Origin: an uncultured Collinsella sp.
GTDB taxonomy: Bacteria; Actinomycetota; Coriobacteriia; Coriobacteriales; Coriobacteriaceae
Direction of reading: 5' to 3'
Assembly (NCBI GenBank): GCA_938005465.1
Contig: CALLNU010000006.1
Location: forward strand, 1 to 64,000
Length of the DNA: 64,000 nt
Below the pieces are notes generated by a model, which ran no database searches, had not been told where the DNA came from, and saw nothing but the letters and a program-made list of their open reading frames with translations. Both the position numbers and the translations under genes were made by a program. Positions within the stretch are counted from its first letter, which is position 1. Every line of letters begins with the position of its first letter. This document shows positions 61,076-64,000 of the stretch, one piece after another.

Positions 61076-61834
61076 ATGCTGATCGAGACCCTTTCGGTCT
61101 TTCCCGAGATGTTTGAGCCCGTCATGTCCACGTCGATTTTGGGCCGCGCCCGCAAGGCCGGCCTTTTTGATTTTAAGGCGTATAACCTGCGCGACTGGAC
61201 GCACGACCGCCATCGTACCGTCGATGACGAGCCGTACGGCGGCGGGCAGGGCATGCTCATGAAGGTCGAGCCTATCGCAGAGGCCATCGAGGCCATTAGC
61301 GCAGAGGGTCCCAAGCCGACGGTGGTGTTTTTTACCCCCTGTGGCGAGCCCTTTACGCAGCATGTGGCCGAGCGCCTGCTCAAAAGCGAGCGTCTGCTGT
61401 TTGTGTGCAGTCGCTACGAGGGCGTCGACGAGCGTGCGTATGCGTATGCCGATGAGCGTCTGTCGATCGGCGACTACGTGCTTACGGGCGGCGAGCTTCC
61501 CGCTATGGTCGTTGCCGATGCCGTCGTACGCCTGATTCCCGGCGCCCTGGGCGACGAGATGAGCAATGTGGACGAGTCGTTCTCGACCGCCGAGGACGGA
61601 GGCCTGCTCGAGTACGCGCAGTACACCCGTCCCGCCGAGTTCAACGGCGAGGGCGTGCCGCCGGTGCTCGTGAGCGGCGATCACGCCAAGGTCGATGCCT
61701 GGCGTCGCAAGAACGCCATCGAGCGCACCTGCCGCTGGCGTCCCGATCTGATCGAGACGGCGCGGCTCACGCCCGAGGAGCGCGCTTACGCGCAGGAGAT
61801 TTTGGACGCTTCGTATTCGCAGAGCGAGGAGTGA
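61076..61834 (+). CDS. trmD: tRNA (guanine37-N1)-methyltransferase
   Basis: SPOUT-class enzyme that methylates G37 of tRNAs reading CNN codons. The 252-residue product begins MLIETLSVFPEMFEPVMSTS, has GGGQGMLMKVEP, and the knotted SAM site CSRYEGVDERAYAYADERLS followed by IGDYVLTGGELPAM. GGGAGGA precedes the ATG. Its last codons overlap the lepB ribosome site. Confidence 0.96.
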   Translation: MLIETLSVFPEMFEPVMSTSILGRARKAGLFDFKAYNLRDWTHDRHRTVDDEPYGGGQGMLMKVEPIAEAIEAISAEGPKPTVVFFTPCGEPFTQHVAERLLKSERLLFVCSRYEGVDERAYAYADERLSIGDYVLTGGELPAMVVADAVVRLIPGALGDEMSNVDESFSTAEDGGLLEYAQYTRPAEFNGEGVPPVLVSGDHAKVDAWRRKNAIERTCRWRPDLIETARLTPEERAYAQEILDASYSQSEE

Positions 61835-61836
61835 GA

Positions 61837-62400
61837 ATGGTTCCTACGCAACATTCCGCGTTGAGGGGCGCTTTTGAGTGGATCGCGGTCATCGCGATCG
61901 CGCTTGTGGCCACCTTCCTGATCCGCACCTTTGTGGTCGAGCCCTTTGTGGTGCCCACCGGCTCCATGGAGGACACGATCGAGATTGGCGACCAGATCCT
62001 GGCGCAAAAGGTGAGTCTCGAGCTCGGTCAGCCCGTCAAACAGGGCGATATCGTGGTGTTTCACAATCCCGATGGCACCTCCGAGCATGATGTTCTTGTC
62101 AAGCGTGTTATTGCCACGGCCGGCCAGACGGTCGACCTGCAGGATGGCAAGGTGGTTGTTGACGGCCAGGCGCTCGACGAGGACTATACGACGGGCATGA
62201 GCTGGCCACTTTCGGTCCAAGCGCCCGGCGCTCAGGTAAGCTATCCCTACACCGTTCCCGACGGGTGCGTGTGGGTGATGGGCGACAACCGCGAAAACTC
62301 TGCCGACTCACGCTACTTTGGTCCCGTCGATCGCTCTGATTTGATCGCTGTGGCGCTTGTGCGCTACTGGCCGCTCAACCGCATCGGCGCTATCGACTAA
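61837..62400 (+). CDS. lepB: Signal peptidase I
   Basis: A 187-residue membrane protease that removes signal peptides, such as those of the ChW proteins in this window. One N-terminal helix (WIAVIAIALVATFLIRTFVV, Trp read from GTG context aside) precedes the catalytic Ser in VPTGSMEDTI and the catalytic Lys in DVLVKRVIATAG. GDNRENSADSRYFGPVDRSD is the final box. The ATG at 61837 is five bases from AGGAG; a GTG two codons earlier overlaps the trmD stop. The single-helix layout is Gram-positive. Confidence 0.93.
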   Translation: MVPTQHSALRGAFEWIAVIAIALVATFLIRTFVVEPFVVPTGSMEDTIEIGDQILAQKVSLELGQPVKQGDIVVFHNPDGTSEHDVLVKRVIATAGQTVDLQDGKVVVDGQALDEDYTTGMSWPLSVQAPGAQVSYPYTVPDGCVWVMGDNRENSADSRYFGPVDRSDLIAVALVRYWPLNRIGAID

Positions 62401-62459
62401 AAACCGCTATAGTACAGTACCTAACCGTGTAATCGTTTCGACGAGGGGATATTAGAGGC

Positions 62460-63371
62460 ATGAACGCTTCATCGCTTTCCTTCCAAGACATCATCCTGCG
62501 CCTCCAGCAGTACTGGGGCGAGCAGGGCTGCGTCATCATGCAGCCCTATGACTCCGAGGTCGGTGCCGGTACCTTCCATACCGCGACCACGCTGCGCTCG
62601 CTCGGTCCCGCCGAGTGGCGCACCTGCTATGCGCAGCCTTGCCGCCGTCCCGCCGACGGCCGCTACGGCGAGAACCCCAACCGCATGCAGCACTACTATC
62701 AGTTCCAGGTGCTCATCAAGCCCTCACCGGTCAACGCCCAGGAGCTTTACCTGGGGTCTCTTGCCGCTATCGGTCTGGACCCCAACGACCATGACGTCCG
62801 CTTTGTCGAGGACGACTGGGAGAGCCCGACGCTCGGCGCCTGGGGCCTTGGCTGGGAGGTCTGGCTCAACGGCATGGAGGTCACGCAGTTTACGTACTTC
62901 CAGCAGGTAGGCGGCATCGAGGTCGACCCCGTGCCCGTCGAGATCACCTATGGCCTAGAGCGCATTGCCATGTATGCGCAGGGCGTTAACTCGGTCTACG
63001 ACTTGGTGTGGAGCTACCTGCCCGACGGCACGCCCATGACCTATGGCGACGTGTTCCTCGAGAACGAGCGCGAGTTCAGTGCCTATAACTTTGAGGTCGC
63101 AAACGTCGAGATGATGCGTCAGAAGTTTGACGACTACGAGGCCGAGTGCCATTCCTGCCTGGAGCGCAAGCTGCCGCTGCCGGCATATGACTGCGTCATG
63201 AAGTGCAGCCACGCTTTCAACCTGCTCGATGCTCGCGGCGCCCTGTCCGCGGTCGAGCGTGCCAACTACATCCTGCGCGTCCGCGCCGTCGCCAAGGCGT
63301 GCTGCGAGGCCTACATGGCCGAGGTCGCCGGAGTCAACGAGAATGCCGATCAGGAAGGCGAGGTGGCGTAA
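62460..63371 (+). CDS. glyQ: Glycyl-tRNA synthetase, alpha subunit
   Basis: Catalytic subunit of the alpha2-beta2 glycyl-tRNA synthetase. LSFQDIILRLQQYWGEQGCV and GAGTFHTATTLRSLGPAEW are the class II motifs, then RPADGRYGENPNRMQHYYQF and FTYFQQVGGIEVDPVPVEI. At 303 residues the length is normal. GAGGGGATATTAGAGG precedes the ATG at 62460. Only 59 bases separate it from lepB, so no T-box leader can be fitted. Confidence 0.97.
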   Translation: MNASSLSFQDIILRLQQYWGEQGCVIMQPYDSEVGAGTFHTATTLRSLGPAEWRTCYAQPCRRPADGRYGENPNRMQHYYQFQVLIKPSPVNAQELYLGSLAAIGLDPNDHDVRFVEDDWESPTLGAWGLGWEVWLNGMEVTQFTYFQQVGGIEVDPVPVEITYGLERIAMYAQGVNSVYDLVWSYLPDGTPMTYGDVFLENEREFSAYNFEVANVEMMRQKFDDYEAECHSCLERKLPLPAYDCVMKCSHAFNLLDARGALSAVERANYILRVRAVAKACCEAYMAEVAGVNENADQEGEVA

Positions 63372-63374
63372 GCC

Positions 63375-64000
63375 ATGGCAGACGCTAAGGATTTCCTGTT
63401 TGAGATCGGTACGGAAGAAATGCCCTCCGCACCGCTGAACAATGCCGTCAAGCAGCTTGGCACCATGATCGCCAAGGGTCTCGACGAGGCTGGTCTGGCC
63501 CACGGCGAGGTCCGTGTGATCTCGAGCCCGCGCCGCCTGGCTGCGCTCGTTGCCGACGTCGCCACCGCGACCGACGAGGTTCACGAGGTCAAGCGCGGCC
63601 CCGCGGCCAACATCGCCTTCGATGCCGATGGTAACGCCACCAAGGCCGCCCAGGGCTTCGCCCGCAAGTGCGGTGTGGCTGCCGAGGATCTGGTTCGTCG
63701 CGAGGACACCGACGGCCGTGAGTACGTCTTTGCCGAGAAGAACATCCCTTCCGCCCCGGCCACCCCGATCCTGACGGCCCTGTGCGAGAAGACTATCGCT
63801 GGCCTGCAGTGGCCCAACTACCGCTCTCAGCGCTGGGGTCACGAGCATGCGACCTTTGTTCGTCCGGTCCGCTGGATCTGCTGCCTTCTGGGCGAGGACG
63901 TTGTGCCCGTGTCGTTTGCCGACGTGACGAGTGGCAACACCACGCGTGGTCATCGCGTGCTTGGCCCCGGTGACCATGTGGTCGCCAGCCCCGCCGTCTA
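63375..64000 (+). CDS. glyS: Glycyl-tRNA synthetase, beta subunit (partial, runs off the window)
   Basis: The first 208 codons of the tRNA-binding beta subunit, starting four bases after glyQ. DFLFEIGTEEMPSAPLNNAV, VISSPRRLAALVADVA and TFVRPVRWICCLLGEDVVP are typical of the N-terminal domain. The open frame continues to the last base; the remaining roughly 480 residues lie beyond. Confidence 0.95.
   Translation, partial: MADAKDFLFEIGTEEMPSAPLNNAVKQLGTMIAKGLDEAGLAHGEVRVISSPRRLAALVADVATATDEVHEVKRGPAANIAFDADGNATKAAQGFARKCGVAAEDLVRREDTDGREYVFAEKNIPSAPATPILTALCEKTIAGLQWPNYRSQRWGHEHATFVRPVRWICCLLGEDVVPVSFADVTSGNTTRGHRVLGPGDHVVASPAV

Noticed and set aside
62401..62459. T-box riboswitch for glyQS
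   Set aside because: The gap is only 59 bases, too short for a T-box, and no T-box sequence is seen.
1..64000. CRISPR array, prophage or integrase
   Set aside because: No regularly spaced direct repeats, Cas, capsid or recombinase genes were found; the only mobile gene is the RAYT.

Overview
The window looks like a chromosome segment of a gut-type Coriobacteriia, most likely Collinsella. This is judged from gene order (mreBCD-PBP2-rodA, then a radical SAM pair, rplU-rpmA-obg, nadD-yqeK-rsfS, rpsP-khpA-rimM-trmD-lepB, glyQS), from many TTG/GTG starts with strong Shine-Dalgarno sites, from aroE-aroK and rfbC-rfbD fusions, and from secreted ChW-repeat proteins. No 16S gene is present, so the assignment is an inference.

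Layout. 0.1-9.1 kb: three tandem secreted proteins built from ChW (clostridial hydrophobic W) repeats, carrying respectively a GH25 lysozyme plus papain-fold amidase-like domain, an L,D-transpeptidase, and a GT80 (PM0188-like) sialyltransferase-like domain. 9.3-18.2 kb: an AT-leaning surface-polysaccharide cluster (GT8, several GT2, a flippase, DUF2304, DUF2142 and a double-GT protein). 18.4-23.4 kb: GC3-saturated dTDP-L-rhamnose genes (rfbA, rfbB, rfbCD), split by a two-gene module of a DUF4869-like protein and a P-loop/TOPRIM-like protein. 23.5-26.3 kb: a GT2 and an ABC-2 polysaccharide exporter. 26.4-28.5 kb: tRNA-Arg(TCT), a wrecked acyltransferase and a second, inverted copy of the two-gene module. 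28.6-37.2 kb: a minus-strand cluster encoding the whole shikimate pathway plus TyrA and PheA. 37.4-43.5 kb: tRNA-Arg(CCG), a P-type ATPase, a zinc-ribbon membrane protein, a cyclophilin and a TPR protein. 43.6-49.5 kb: cell-elongation genes. 49.6-57.3 kb: a DUF697-like protein, a radical SAM pair, L21/L27, Obg, NadD, YqeK, RsfS. 57.3-58.4 kb: a REP-associated tyrosine transposase (RAYT) among its REP/BIME repeats. 58.5-64 kb: dinB, the rpsP-lepB operon and glyQS.

The first 28 kb is envelope and accessory material: wall hydrolase, cross-linker, glycan assembly, rhamnose supply and export. The remainder is mostly conserved housekeeping. The most notable signals are the secreted sialyltransferase-like protein, the duplicated DUF4869/ATPase module, the RAYT with matching palindromes (including one inside the aro operon), and a sharply bounded GC-rich patch inside the first ChW gene that suggests gene conversion.
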